Positions 9,340-21,214 of a DNA stretch of 64,000 nt are shown here, piece after piece. The notes under the pieces are model-generated. The model saw only the letters and a program-made list of their open reading frames with translations, had not been told where the DNA came from and made no database searches. The position numbers and the translations under genes were made by a program. The DNA comes from Castor canadensis. Its lineage: Eukaryota > Chordata > Mammalia > Rodentia > Castoridae. The DNA lies in assembly GCF_047511655.1 (NCBI RefSeq), contig NC_133396.1, positions 130,457,490 through 130,521,489 of the forward strand, given 5' to 3'. Position 1 is the first letter of the stretch. Every line of letters begins with the position of its first letter.

Positions 9340-11950
9340 GGGCTTGGAGCCGCTCTCCCTCCCCCTCTATCCCAATTTATAGCCCATTCTGAAAACTAGC
9401 TGGGGTCAGGGGAGGCCTGCAACCCCAGAAGACATGGACTCAGGAAAGAGGGCCTCAGTATGACTGAGGGAATCACAATGGCCAACTCAGTCCCTATACA
9501 TGTCTCCTCTACAGGAGGTTCCTTTGCCTGCCATCCTGGGAGGCAGCTCAAATATTTGGGGAGAACTTATTTCCCTATCATTTACACACACGGGCTCATA
9601 TGTTTGTATAGTAAACCTTACTGGATGGCTTAAAAGGAATCATTTCAGCATGGGAGAAACTGAGGTGCAGAGAAATAGCTGCTCTGAGTTAGAACTGCTG
9701 ATTGGATAACCCTTGTGATTTTCTCATGGTAGCCAACAGTTTACTCTGCCTTCTTTTCCCTTGTCATCTGCCATGTCCAACTTTCCCTGCTGCAGAGCAG
9801 TGACTTTCTTCAGAGTCTCTGGAAGGAGCAAGAAGGCTAAATGTTCCTCTTCAATGACTTGAAGTCTCTTTAATAACCAATTTGTGCTTCCAACTGTTTC
9901 TTTCAGATTTTCTCCTGCCTTCTAATCAAAACTTCCCTGCCCCATGTTCCAGGCTCTCAATCCTCAGAAGCAGCTCTCATCTGAGATGTGAACTTCATTT
10001 TCATAATTGAATATGAATTTATAATTTACAAAGGAACTTTTACAAATATTCCATTTATTGTCTCATTAGGGTGTGCCACTATCCCATGGATAGGTTAGTC
10101 CCACTGTGGCAAATAGCATCTTCCATGTCAGCCTAGATCAGTGCTGAGAAAGAGCTGGGCTAAACCAGAGGGCTGTGTGCTATGATCAATTGATAATGTC
10201 TGCTGTGAGTTTTGGGAGAAAACTCCCAGAAGGTGGGTAGAATGGCAGCATTTATTTGATGCAAGTTATATAAGCTTCTCCACCCACCTATAAAACAGCA
10301 GTCTCTAAAACAATCCTTGCTATTTCAAGCAAATCCAAAGGTGATTGATGGCGAGAATTCGAGCATAAAGAAGAGGTATCCAGGCATTCAGAAATGGGGG
10401 TGTGTTTGGGGAGCAGATGGGTTTGGAATGCAAGGTGCAATCATTTAGGAAACTAAGTGCCTCTTATGGGGCAGGCACTATGCTTTCCACTTTGGAGGTG
10501 GAGACAAAAAAAGGCACGGTCCAACCCCTGCATCAGGAGCCCAGAGCTTAGCGGGGAGATAAACCAACTCCAGTTGGTGTCAGAGCAGGCTTCAAGAAGG
10601 CAGGAAGAGAATGGAGGAAGTCCTCCATTCAGAGCTGGGAGAGACCATTGTGGGAGCCTGGCTGCAAAGGGCAGCCTGGGTACCACTAGCGGGGGATGTC
10701 AAGGGCAGAGGGCAGGTTGATGGGGGAAGAGAGGCAGGCTTTGCTTTCTGGCACTCCCTATTTTTGTGATACTCTCATCCCTGTCAGTTCCAAGTATGCC
10801 CAAAGTCAGCTTTGGTTTCTCCCCTGGCTAGGAGAATCCCAGGCTCTCAAAATTGCGCTGCTGTTTGAGACCCTCACACAGACCCTGGCACAGAATAGGC
10901 TTCTGGCTCACATCCAGTAAACGGTGGCTGTTGCAATGGAACAGACATTTACCACTATTTTGGGAGCCTGGGGCCTACTGAGCATCCTAAGCACCCTCAC
11001 AGTACAGAGGTCTGGGGCTCCCAGACCAGGTTTTTGAAAAAGAAAAGATAATGACTTTGAGGAATCTGTGTCTCTCTGATGGGGAAGGGCACTGCACTTC
11101 CTGGGTTCAGACTGTTCTCCCTGCTCTGGATTTTGCAACTCCAGATTTCGAAGAAGGAGCAAAGGCCTTCACCCTTCCAATGCTTGGCTGGACCACAGAG
11201 TAGGGCCAAAGCCCCTTTGGGGCACAACAGGCCTGACAGTGCCAGCAGACATGCACGAGATGGAAAAACTTTGCTCAGTTGGGCTTAAGGACGCTGTGCG
11301 GCAGGGAGGGGCTGCTGCCACTGACTCTCCCCCTGCCCTGGCAGCCTGGGCCTCACCACCGCCCGAGATGTGAGTCATCAATGGGAAAATGAGACTGGGC
11401 AAGTCTCAGCTAAGCAACTGGAGTCCCATGAGGTGGGGTGGGGAGGCGGCGGGGAGAAGGGATGGGCTTTGCATGGGTGAGCCTGTTGTCTTGGAGAGAG
11501 AGTGGAGACAAGTGTGAGGAGATTAGGGAGAGGCCAGAGCTGGAAGACAGCAGGAAGGAGTGAGGGTGGATCCAAGAGTGTGATGGACTGTTATCTGGGA
11601 ATCTGGAGCGGATGTAGAAGGCGCCATGGGCCGCTGCCCCAGGACCCTGGCAAGACTGGCTGGCTGAGTGCCAGGATGCCCTGAGGCTGCACAGAGAGCT
11701 CTGGCTTGACCTCCCCCAGTCTCCTACTCCGAAGTGCTCGTTTTGAGCCACCAAATTGATTTGTCCAGAAGGCAATCCATTCTTCTGACACCTCCAGCTG
11801 CTTCCCCACTGTACCAGGGAGGCCATGCTGCCTGGCAGTGCCTGCTTCCCACGGCCAGGGCTGTCTCCACACTCTGCACCCCAGCCCCTGCATTCAACTG
11901 ACCCCATTCCAGGACTGTCAAAGGCTGCCTCATACTGCCAGGCTTTCCAT
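9340..11950. other. Intergenic, no gene recognised
   Basis: Mostly unique sequence with scattered decayed repeat wording. Examples are a possible old repeat at 10450-10680 with 'ggggcaggcactatgctttc' and 'gcttagcggggagataaacc'. No exon, promoter or RNA gene is recognised. Confidence 0.45.
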
Positions 11951-11959
11951 CTCTCACTC

Positions 11960-12210
11960 CTGCACATTTTGCTGTTATTGGTTTGGCTGACACTCATGTC
12001 ACCCCCTGGGAGAAGCCTCCCCTGATTGTCCTGCCCACAGGCCAGTCTGAGTAACAGCTCTGTCCTCTGTGTATCTCCACACCTCCTCCATCAGTCATTC
12101 CGCACGCCAACTGCTGGTTTGTATGTATGGCTCTGCCACTAGACTGGTCAGTTCTTGGACTTGTCACCTGCATATTTCTGGTACCTCATACTACCTGGCA
12201 GACAATAGAT
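11960..12210 (+). repeat. L2 LINE 3'-end relic
   Basis: 'gtcaccccctgggagaagcc' followed by 'tcccctgattgtcctgccc' (about 11998-12036) is the common L2 phrase for its 3' terminal region. Ancient and inactive. Confidence 0.5.
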
Positions 12211-12211
12211 T

Positions 12212-12378
12212 TTTTTTTTTTTTTTTTTTGTGGTAGTGGTACTGGGGTTTGAACTCAGGGCCTACACCTTGAACCACTCCACCAGCTCTTTTTTGTGATG
12301 GCTTTTTTTAAAGATTGGGTCTCTTGAACTATTTGCCTGGGGCTGGCTTTGAACCGTGAGCCAGTGGTGCCTGGTGAT
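12212..12378 (-). mobile_element. Composite B1+ID dimeric SINE
   Basis: Reverse-oriented. The T-run is its A-tail, followed by 'ggggtttgaactcagggcct' (ID unit), then the reverse of the linker ('cttttttgtgatgg', about 12288-12301), then a B1-like unit ending 'gagccagtggtgcctgg'. Same family as 4810-5034. Confidence 0.75.
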
Positions 12379-12429
12379 TTTTAATAATAATAATGGTAAA
12401 TTATAAATACATACTGTGGCATATTACTC

Positions 12430-12645
12430 TGCGTCAGGCATTGATCCAAGAGCTGTACAATCACATGTCCAGCGTTGAATCACGTGACACTCCACACCCT
12501 GTGAAGTAGGGACTATTATTATGACACCCATGTCTTACATTAAGAAACGGAGGCCCAGAGAGGTTAAGTGACTTATTCAAAGTCACACAGCAGTTAGTAA
12601 AGGGTGGAGTCCGAAGCCAACTTGATCACAGGTGCTATTAATGCT
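12430..12645 (+). repeat. MIR SINE relic, near full length
   Basis: The core and tail are well preserved: 'gtaggga.ctattattatgac', 'ggaggcccagagaggttaag' (about 12548-12567) and 'aaagtcacacagcagttagt'. One of the clearest MIRs in the window. Confidence 0.85.
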
Positions 12646-12839
12646 TACTGCATGAGTGAATGAGTGAATAAGGGATCCATAGTTTTGCTGAAAGAGGCTC
12701 CAGGCAAGACAGAATTAAGCACTATGGAGTGGGGACTATTTGAGGACAGAAAAGGGAATCTTCTATGGGCTGGGCCATGGGGGATTTTCATGGAGAAGGT
12801 GGGCTGGAGCCAGGCCCTGAAACAAGGGTGTGGTCTAGT

Positions 12840-12958
12840 CAGTCTTGGTGACTCAGGCCTATAATCCTCAGGAGGCAGAGGCAGGAGGATGGAGAATTTG
12901 AGGCCAAGGTGGGCTACATAACAAGACCATATCTCAAAAGAACCAAACCAAACAAAAA
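12840..12958 (+). mobile_element. B1-like SINE
   Basis: 'aggaggcagaggcaggagga' and 'gaggccaaggtgggctacat' identify a B1-type monomer with an A/C-rich tail ('aaccaaaccaaacaaaaa'). Confidence 0.7.
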
Positions 12959-12959
12959 T

Positions 12960-14283
12960 TCAGCAAGGGTGGGGTCTAGGAGCAGGAAAAGACCCAGTGA
13001 GGCACTGCGAGTGGGGCGTATATACTAGCCCATGGGAGCAAGGCCCTGGGCCCAGAAGAATGGAGGGACCCCATCTGGAAATGAGCTGTGAGAATTCTGG
13101 AGGAAATAAAGGAGTCCCGGGCTTCTTCTGAATGCTTTCTGGTGTTGGTACAAGATTCTGTTTCTCTTAGGACCTGGGCTCAGGGTCACCCCAAGCTTGC
13201 AAAGGTCAAGGTTCAGAGCTGGGACCCTGTTGTGGCAGCAGCTGTGGTCCAAGAGGCCTTAAGGCAGCACTCACCCTGCTTGGTGACCAGCCATTCTGTT
13301 TTCCCTGTGTTAGCATTAAAGTTCCTGCAAAGCCCCTCAGTGCTGGACAAACTGGGAGGGTTGTCACCATCCTCCTGCCGCAGGGACAGAAGCCTTGCAC
13401 CTCCCACCCTCTGGATCTTACTAGCCAGCTCTGCCCTGGCACTCAGCCTGTTGAAGAGGCCAAGCCTGCTGGCAATAGTGTGAGCACCCCAGCCATCCCC
13501 ACCCCTACCCCAGGCACTATCAGTGTTTCCTGCCTCTCAAAGAGACCAGCCCCCAGTTACAGAGAGGAGTGAGCCAGGAGTCTCTCTTGCACTCTCTAGT
13601 CAGCTCTGGGGGCCACTGCTGGGACCCCCACTGCAGTTCAGTCTAATTTAATGCACCCTCAGTATCTCTTTAGCATCTAAAGCAGTCCTGCTCAGACCCT
13701 GGCCTCAAGGAGCCCCAAGGTCATTGAGTCCAAGAGTGCAGTCAAAATAAGGGTCAAAATAAGGGGCCAACAGAATTACTAGGGGTGAGCAAGGGGGACT
13801 CAGGGAACAGTGAGGGGTCCTTTGAAGGGAGGGCAGGATTTTGATCATGGTGGCAGGGAGCATTCCAAGTGGAAGAAATCACCTGGGCAAAGGTGCCAGG
13901 GCCAGAAAAAATGAGGTGAGACAAGGGACATAAATCGGTCAGCACAGATCCTGGTGGATGACAGCTGCGCATAGGCGAGATGGGACTGGAGCACCCTGAG
14001 CTTCTTTCTACAAAGCTCTGCTTTCCCTACTCCCACATGCATGCAGGCATACATGTGCAAACACGCATATTCCTTGATATTTGTTATACAGTGTGCTCAC
14101 TGAGGAAAAATGGGGAAGGACAGAAAATTATAAAGACAACAACAAATATCACCTTCATGTTCTTATCTCTTGGAGGTCATCTTTTATTTCCATCTTCATA
14201 TGTAACATAATTTTATATAATATAATAGATAATCATATTTTTACACAATGTCATGCTGTGTATACTCCATTATATCCTGGTTC
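12960..14283. other. Intergenic, no gene recognised
   Basis: Unique sequence. 'gcaaaggtgccagggccaga' with surrounding words near 13,790-13,930 resembles the unassigned old repeat seen at 2.33 kb. No coding or RNA gene is supported. Confidence 0.4.
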
Positions 14284-14372
14284 TTTTTTTTTTCTCTTGT
14301 AGTTCTGGGGATTAAAACCAAGGCCTGTGCATGCTGGGCAAATGTTCTACCCCTGAGCCATATCCCCAGTTC
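14284..14372 (-). mobile_element. ID-like SINE
   Basis: Reverse ID-type SINE: T-rich left end, then 'tggggattaaaaccaaggcc' and 'ctacccctgagccatatccc'. Confidence 0.75.
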
Positions 14373-14395
14373 CCTTAAAAATGTTTTGGGGGTGG

Positions 14396-14590
14396 AGGAC
14401 TGTCAGAGTGACTCAAGTGGTAGCATGCCTGCCTTGCAAGTGAGTTCAACTCCCAGTACTGCAAAAAATATTTTAATTTTGAGTCAGGGTCTTACTAACT
14501 TGCTCAGGCTGGCCTTAAACTTTTGCTCCTTTCTGTCTCAGCCTCTTGAGTAGCTGGGATTATAGGGGGGGCTCCACCATACCCTGCTCT
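14396..14590. mobile_element. ID-like SINE (+) followed by B1-like SINE (-)
   Basis: An ID unit in + orientation ('gtgactcaagtggtagcatg', about 14407-14426) runs to about 14467. A reverse-oriented B1-like unit follows ('gctcaggctggccttaaact', 'gagtagctgggattatagg'). The opposite orientations show two separate insertions, not one dimer. Confidence 0.65.
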
Positions 14591-15059
14591 CCTGATTCTT
14601 AGTGTTTCAATACATGGTTATTTTGAATCTATGTCACTAGATAATTCTTCTAATGCCTGCTGTTCTACTGTATCTGCAATTCTTTATCCAAAAAACCAGT
14701 CCTCCATTGTTGGATACTCAGGTCCTTTTCATTTTTTCAATGTGGTACACAAGACTGAGATGACTGTTGGTGTATTCAAATTTCTGGTTGTGTCCTTAGG
14801 GTAATATTGAGGTAGAGTGACCAGGTCCCCACTAGAGGATGGGCTGGGGTGTGTTGGGTGCTGTGTTTTAGGATGGAGAAAGGAGACACTGGGAGCAGGA
14901 AAGTCAGTTAGGAGTTGAGGTGACGAAGGCTTGAAGACCAGTGGTGGGAAGGGAAAGGGGAGGTGGGCGGCAAGGCTGAGGCCAGTTTGCAAATGTTCAC
15001 TGAGGGGCAGTTACGTAGCACCCTGAGCCATCCATGTGAGGCATCCCAATAGCAGAGAA

Positions 15060-15235
15060 AGATGTGGGCATGAATCACAGCCTGAGTGTGAATCTCACCT
15101 CTCTCTCACCAGCGCAGAGACTTAGGTAGGTTTCTTGGCACCCATTAAAATGGAGATGGTAATAGTCCTAAAGTTATTGAGAGAATGCCTGTAAGTAGAT
15201 AAAGCACACAGATAGTGCACATTAAATGTTTGTTT
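15060..15235 (-). repeat. MIR SINE relic
   Basis: 'gtgaatctcacctctctctc' and 'cccattaaaatggagatggt' match the reverse MIR consensus (uncharged end to core). Diverged. Confidence 0.5.
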
Positions 15236-15239
15236 TTAT

Positions 15240-16340
15240 AGTAGCATAGTAATCCTCCCAGAAACCTTGCTTTGTCTAATCTCCACTTAGAAAACTACAC
15301 GTAATTAATGACTTTAATTAGTAGCACTTACCGAGTGCTTTTACCTAATACCAATGTCTAGCCATGATGGAGTGTGCTAGACTTCTTTCCCTTCAAGATT
15401 GATGCTTAGAGAAGCTAAATCAGTCTTCTGAGATCCCCCCAGCCACAGGTGATGGCTCAGAGTGGACTCAGGCCTCCTAGCTCAGGATCCTATACCCTTT
15501 CTCACTCCCTCACCTGCCTTCCTGGGGTTTGGCTGAAAGTGAGGATGGAGAGCAGGCATGGCTCTATCAAGGCCCCTTTGTCAGTAGGTTGTGGTGTATT
15601 CTCATTATGTTCACCAGCACCGCTCACTGGACTCCAGTCCAACAGCTCAGAGCCCTTCTCGCACATCAAACATGCCTGCCTCCCATCCCCCTGCTGGGGA
15701 AGAGATGGCAAGTTGTATGACTTGTCTGAATTCACAAGGCATGTCTCTGACCAAGCCAGGAGGAGAGATGCAAGTTTGGCCCTGGGAAGCCTTGTCTGAC
15801 TTCTTGTTGTGAGAGAGTGGGGTCTCTATGCGAACCAAGACAGTGTAGACAGAAAACAGAGCTCAGAAGGCAGCTCTTGAGCCCACAACCTTGATGAATT
15901 ACTTAGGCTGTAGAAGCCAGGGATGCAGTTTGGAGTTTCCAGCTTTTTATGCAAAGAAAATTTTAAGGCACTCTGCTCACCCCACTTCCAAAATACACGC
16001 AATCAACTAGCCTTTCTCATGGACTGGGTGGTCCACCACCTGGGTTCCATCTGCCTGGGATAGTAGTTTTCTCCAGTGGAAGGACGCATAAGCTCTTCCC
16101 TGCAAGGTCTTTGGAAGATTACCAACCCCTTTGTGACTGTACAGCCTTACAGTCCTCATCATCACTCCTGTGTTTTTATCCAGGGCTCTGACTCGAGGAC
16201 CTTTCTGATGGGATCTGATTATATTATCACAAGAATCCTTGTGACTGTACCTTATTATCATGACAGATAGCTAAGGACAGTAAATCCAAGGTTCTGGAGA
16301 GTATCTGGTTCTCCCCATGGTTGGGCCAAGATCCCTAATC
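15240..16340. other. Intergenic, nothing recognised
   Basis: Unique sequence without supported exons. Overlapping frames at 15.45-15.84 kb on both strands are chance openings. Confidence 0.4.
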
Positions 16341-16355
16341 CAACACCCAAGTCTT
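16341..16355. repeat. L1 target-site duplication, left copy
   Basis: CAACACCCAAGTCTT is repeated with a single-base length difference at 17363-17376. It brackets the L1 and fixes both ends of the insertion. Confidence 0.8.
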
Positions 16356-17362
16356 TTTTTTTTTATTATTGTTTTATTATTCATATGTGCATACAAGGCT
16401 TGGGTCATTTCTCCCCCTGCCCCCACCCCCTCCCTTACCACTCACTCCACCCCCTCCCTCTCCCCCCCCCAATACCCAGCAGAAACTATTTTGCCTTTAT
16501 CTCTAATTTTGTTGTAGAGAGAGTATAAGCAATAATAGGAAGGAACAAGGGTTTTTGCTGGTTGAGATAAGGATAGCTATACAGGGAGTTGACTCACATT
16601 AATTTCCTGTGCGTGTGTGTTACCTTCTAGGTTAATTCTTTTCGATCTCACCTTTTCTCTAGTACCTGTTCCCCTTTTCCTATTGGCCTCAGTTGCTTTT
16701 AAGGTATCTGCTTTAGTTTCTCTGTGTTTAGGGCAACAAATGCTAGCTAATTTTTTAGGTGTCTTACCTATCCTTACCCCTCCCTTGTGTGCTCTCACTT
16801 TTATCATGTGCTCAAAGTCCAATCCCCTTGTTGTGTTTGCCCTTGATCTAATGTCCACATATGAGGGAGAACATACGAGTTTTGGTCTTTTGGGCAAGGC
16901 TAACCTTATTCAGAATGATGTTCTCCAATTCCATCCATTTACCAGCGAATGATAACATTTCGTTCTTCTTCTTTATTGCTGCATAAAATCCCATTGTGTA
17001 TAGATACCACATTTTCTTAATCCATTCGTCAGTGGTGGGGCATCTTGGCTGTTTCCATAACTTGGCTATTGTGAATAGTGCTGCAATAAACATGGGTGTG
17101 CAGGTGCCTCTGGAGTAACCTGTGTCACAGTCTTTTGGGTATATCCCCAAGAGTGGTATTGCTGAATCAAATGGTAGATCAATGTTTAGCTTTTTAAGTA
17201 GCCTCCAAATTTTTTTCCAGAGTGGTTGTACTAGTTTACGTTCCCACAAACAGTGTAAGAGGGTTCCTTTTTCCCCGCATCTTTGCCAACACCTGTTGTT
17301 GGTGGTGTTGCTGATGATGGCTATTCTAACAGGGGTGAGGTGGAATCTTAGTGTGGTTTTAA
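16356..17362 (-). mobile_element. L1 LINE, 5'-truncated, ORF2 C-terminus plus 3' region
   Basis: The minus strand at 16848-17249 encodes the end of L1 ORF2, including WKRLLKKL-type, GIYPKDCDT and MFIAALFTIAKLWKQPRCPT segments, and ends in SLICGH-stop. The 3' region (16356-16847) carries the G/C-rich and A-rich L1 tail in reverse. The element is flanked by near-perfect target duplications (16341-16355 and 17363-17376, CAACACCCA(A)GTCTT), so it is one relatively young, 5'-truncated insertion. A second copy of its 3' region is at 22.25 kb. Confidence 0.9.
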
Positions 17363-17376
17363 CAACACCCAGTCTT
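17363..17376. repeat. L1 target-site duplication, right copy
   Basis: CAACACCCAGTCTT lies immediately beyond the truncated 5' end of the L1 and pairs with 16341-16355. Confidence 0.8.
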
Positions 17377-17920
17377 GAATCACAAAGACAAGTGACCCCA
17401 TGCAGGGCCTCTGCTGTAGGCTGTGCCCTGAATGCATCTGGGTCAGCCAGGAGTTCAGGAGGGGTAGTCTTTAGCTCTTCCTGCCTGGCCTCTGTGGGGT
17501 GTCAGGGGCTCTTGTCAGTTAGCTTGCATGTCCTGCTTGATTCTGGTACCCACTGCCTAGGTCTATTCATGGCTGAGAAATTTTCAACAGAGAAGGCATC
17601 CGAAGTCCAGAGGTGCCTAGGAGGATGCAGGAGGCACTTGCTTGGCACAGTGCCTCCTGAGATCTAGGTCTGAAGCTGGCAGGTCTCCTGCTTTCACAGG
17701 CTGATGAGAGATGCACCTGCCTTTGCTCAGCTGTGCCTGGCCTGGGCAGAACTCAGTTGCTGGAACAGACTTGAAGCCCTTGGTTCACTCCCTGGACTGA
17801 AAGGTATGGGAGAGCAAAGCCCTGTCTCTCCTGACTGTGCTCCCTCCTGGCTTCCTAGGCCAGTGGCTGGGCTAGTATACAGTGGGTGAGTGCTCAGAAA
17901 AGACTTGTGGAGAGTTGTGC
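17377..17920. other. Intergenic, nothing recognised
   Basis: Unique sequence. No supported coding, RNA or regulatory feature. Confidence 0.4.
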
Positions 17921-18130
17921 ATGTGGGTGATATGTGTGTGTGTGTCTGTGTGTATGTATGTGTGTTTAAATGTGTGTAGGTGTTGGTATGTATGTGTGTG
18001 TATGTTGGTATGTGTGTGAGTGTGCATGTGTGTATGTACAATGTGTATATGATGGTGTGTATGTATGTGTGTGAGTGTGTATGTGTGTGTATGTATATAT
18101 TCATGAGTGTGTAATGTGTTAATGTGTGTA
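17921..18130. repeat. Degenerate (TG)n/(TATG)n microsatellite
   Basis: About 200 bp of alternating pyrimidine-purine sequence (TGTGTG, TATG, ATGTGTG). It is interrupted often enough to be old. The minus-strand open frame of His-Thr-rich residues here is the translated repeat, not a gene. Confidence 0.9.
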
Positions 18131-18614
18131 ATGTGTTAGGGGCATATTCACTCCCAGGACAAGTGCGTTCTATGTGTGCGTGGTCCTGGGCAGGCTCTTG
18201 GCATACTTCAAACAAATGGAGCCTGGAAGAAGTCAGGCAAGCACATATTTGGGTAGGTCACACTTGAGGGAACACTGGAGGGGTTCTCAGCAGGCATGCT
18301 GGTCACCTGGAACTGGAGGCAGCCCTTCTGGGTCTCATTCAGGCTGGGCCTATGACTTTGAGCAAGTCTCTTGCTTGTGAAACAGAAACTGATCAGAAGC
18401 CTGGCCGATCTGTGACCTGCTACCTATGACCTGTGACCTACTGGAGCTGAACCCCTTGAGCTGGGCCCAGGTACTAAGTTCTCCTGGTGATTGTGAAGTT
18501 GCCAGCCAAGAGTCTGAAGCTCAGTGATGGTGGCATCCATAGGAGCTCTGGGTACAGAAAAATCAAGGCTGCACTACCTGTCTGGATATTCACTGAACGG
18601 AACCTTCTAAATGT

Positions 18615-18661
18615 TCTCTGTCTCTGTCTCTGTTTGTCTCTCTGTCTCTCTGTCTCTCTGT

Positions 18662-18702
<41 letters not shown>
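18615..18702. repeat. (CTGTCTCT)n then (CT)n microsatellite
   Basis: A pure polypyrimidine/polypurine tract with a longer-unit left part and a perfect (CT)n right part (about 18666-18701). Such tracts can form triplex DNA. Arg-Glu-rich and Leu-Ser-rich open frames here are artefacts of the repeat. Confidence 0.9.
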
Positions 18703-18703
<1 letters not shown>

Positions 18704-18709
18704 AGTGGA

Positions 18710-19750
18710 TACTTAGCCTTAGGTGCCAGGGCCTTCGTGATTTTCTTGGTCAGACCCTGCCTATATCCAATATACCCTGGAGAAGGGAGCACCCTGGAGC
18801 AATGTGCCTCTGGCCTTATTCTTACTGGCTTGGGCCTCTGTTTCCATGATGCAGAACAGGAAGTACAGTCCCCCTCCCTCCAGGAATACTATGCCCATAG
18901 GTCAAGAATATGATACAAGCCAGCATGCAGTAACGAGGAGACCACAGGCTGCACTCAGGTAGAAAGCTGTTGGTATTCTGAGGCCAGCTCTCTGTCACAG
19001 CAGCCCTTTTTGTCTTGTCTCCCCACTGATCTCTAAGCTCTCCCTCAGCCTCTGTCCTGGCCTCTACCTGGCTTGTCTTAACTGCTCCTTTCTCAAAGAC
19101 TCAAGTTTGGAGTCAAGGTGACAGGTGCTCTAATTTGGTCCCTATTCCCTGCAATGATCTCTGCCTCTTGGAATAAAGCCCTGTACAGCCTCCTCCTCCT
19201 GAAAATGGACTGGCCTGGTGACTGGCTTCCAACCAACAGAGTGGGTGAAGGTCACCTCTGCTGTGAAACCCCAGAAGATTGTGATTTCCGTGTTGCTCAT
19301 TTGAACTCTCTCCTATGCTGCTTTTGATGAAGCAAATACTGTGCTGGGAAGGCCCACTTGGCAAGGAACTGAGGGCAGCCTCTGGCCATCAACCTGGGAG
19401 AAACCAAAACCTATCCATAACCATGTGTGTTTGCAGCAGGTCCTTCCTCTATCGAACCTTCAAGTGAGACCCTGCACCTGGCTGATACCTTAACTGTGAC
19501 TCTCCTCTTGCTTGTTTGTTTCCCTCTCTAGGTTGGGATCACTTTACTTGTTATCTCTCTCTAGTGCCTGGTTCTGTGCCTGGCACATGGTTAGAGTCCA
19601 TCCAGTAAAGTGTTTGCTGAGTGATTGAGATTGTGAAATCTCTCTTCCTTCTTAACTGCCCACCTTTCCCATATTTGTCAGTTGGCTTTCTTAGAAAGTG
19701 AACTGGTCTCCTTGAAATTACTGTCTTGGAAGACACTAGAGTACTTTGTA
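18710..19750. other. Intergenic, nothing recognised
   Basis: Unique sequence with no supported gene. A reverse MIR-like phrase ('ctctagtgcctggttctgtg') near 19,559-19,578 is too short to call. Confidence 0.35.
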
Positions 19751-19756
19751 CTATGT

Positions 19757-19784
19757 GTGTGTGAGTGTGTGTGTGTGTGTGTGT
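19757..19784. repeat. (TG)n microsatellite
   Basis: About 14 TG units with one GA interruption. Confidence 0.9.
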
Positions 19785-19835
19785 TTGGGAGGGGGGGTGA
19801 CAGAGACCTGCTGAGAGTTCTGTCTAATGTTCTTT

Positions 19836-19938
19836 TTGTTGTTGTTGTTGTTTTGAGACAGGATGTCCTCATGTAGCCCAAGCTGGCTTCCAACTCAGCC
19901 TCTTGAGTGCTGATATTACAGGCATGCACCATTCAGGT
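19836..19938 (-). mobile_element. B1-like SINE
   Basis: Reverse B1 unit: (TTG)n-rich tail, 'gagacaggatgtcctcatgt', 'agcccaagctggcttccaac', 'tattacaggcatgcacca'. Confidence 0.75.
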
Positions 19939-20264
19939 GGTCCAGTGGTCTTGGAAGTCTCATGAGTCACCAGGAAGCTGACAACTGGGAGGAGAAGAGC
20001 TGGGCTCTCCTGTCTCCCACTTAGGCAATGCACCTTCTCCAGCTGGCCCACTTGGCACAGGCATCTGACCTTCCTACCTCAGAGGAATATTCTGTGGCCA
20101 GATTCTGACCTTATCCAGTGAACAATGCTGGAAAAGGAAATTCTTTGACCCAGCAGGAGGAAAGAGCCATTTCTATGGAGGCCAGGGCCAGGAGCAAGCA
20201 CTGCTCCCTCCACCAGGCAAGGAGGCCACAGTAGGTTCCGAGGCTGCTGGAAGAAATTGGCACA

Positions 20265-20598
20265 CCACTTGGTGTCTTAGCACACAGAAATGCATTCTCT
20301 CATGGTTCTGGAGGCCAAAGGTCCGCACTCAGTATCACTGGGCTGAAATCACGGTTTCGGCGAGCCCGCTCCTTCTGAAGCTCAAGGTGAGAATTAGGTT
20401 CCTTGCCTCTTGGCCATCAGGTGGCTCCAGCGTTCCTTGGCTGGTGTCATGGCACTTGTGATCACTGCCTCTGTGGTTGCAGTGCCTACTTTTCTGTGCA
20501 CAATTTCCATGTGCCTCCCTCTTATGAGGACACGTGTGATGGCATTTACAGTCCACCTGGATCACCCACAGCCATTTTGATAGGCAGCAGTTAGATGT
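20265..20598 (-). mobile_element. MLT1-like (ERVL-MaLR) LTR fossil, first part
   Basis: Reverse-oriented LTR wording: 'ctcatggttctggaggccaa' and 'ccctcttatgaggacacgtg'. It is an ancient, broken solo LTR. Its other part resumes near 21,215 after an intervening block of about 615 bp. Confidence 0.6.
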
Positions 20599-21214
20599 GA
20601 GCAATGGGGAGATGTGGAGGGAGCAATTCTGAGATCCCTGTTCTCTCTCACGGTCTCTACATCATTGTAAAATACCCATGAAACCTAAGAGTCCCCACAT
20701 GTACCAGAGGGAGGAGGCCTGGAGTGGCTGGACCCTCCTCAAGATTAACTTTGCTCTGGAATGTATACTCATCTTATATCCCCTGCACCTGTTTACAAAC
20801 AAAAAACAAGTTCTGATTCAGGTGGGCTACTTTGACTGAAAGTTGCCTTTTTTCCACGTCATTATAATCTCATTGTACTTTTAAATTTTATACTCATGTA
20901 GGTTTCTCTTACGTGGTCATGGGTAATCACGTGTGCGGAATGATTCTTGAGACCTCATTTTTCTTTCATGTCAATCACTCCTCATCACTGGTCCTGGCCC
21001 TTGATTCTCCAAGCCCCTTAAACTTCAACAAAAGCTTGTGCTGGTGTAGAAGTCATTGTTCTTAGCCTCCTTCTAAGACAACCCACTTGTACCTCTGAAA
21101 GTGCTCTACTATTCTGATAAACTATAGTTTTTGCTACTCAGCCTGCATCTTGCCTGAAATCTGTCCTTGGACCCAAAATTTGAGATAGTTGTGCTGACCT
21201 TTCAGTGAGTCTCA
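20599..21214. mobile_element. Probable younger solo LTR inside the MLT1-like LTR
   Basis: About 615 bp interrupt a recognisable MLT1-like LTR. The block lacks SINE or LINE wording. Its right part ('ttctgataaactatagtttt', 'cctgcatcttgcctgaaatc') resembles the end of a rodent retroviral LTR, but the family and exact ends are not certain. It is treated as a fossil. Confidence 0.4.

Noticed and set aside
11410-11997. 195-codon minus-strand frame
   Set aside because: No recognisable domain, overlapping rival frames on both strands, and it runs into L2-like repeat sequence.
14396-14590. A single composite SINE
   Set aside because: The ID and B1 units are in opposite orientations, so they are separate insertions and not a dimer.
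17727-18215. His/Thr-rich 162-codon minus-strand frame
   Set aside because: It is the translation of the (TG)n/(TATG)n microsatellite.
18474-18849. Arg-Glu-rich and Leu-Ser-rich frames
   Set aside because: They translate the (CT)n tract and have no non-repeat support.
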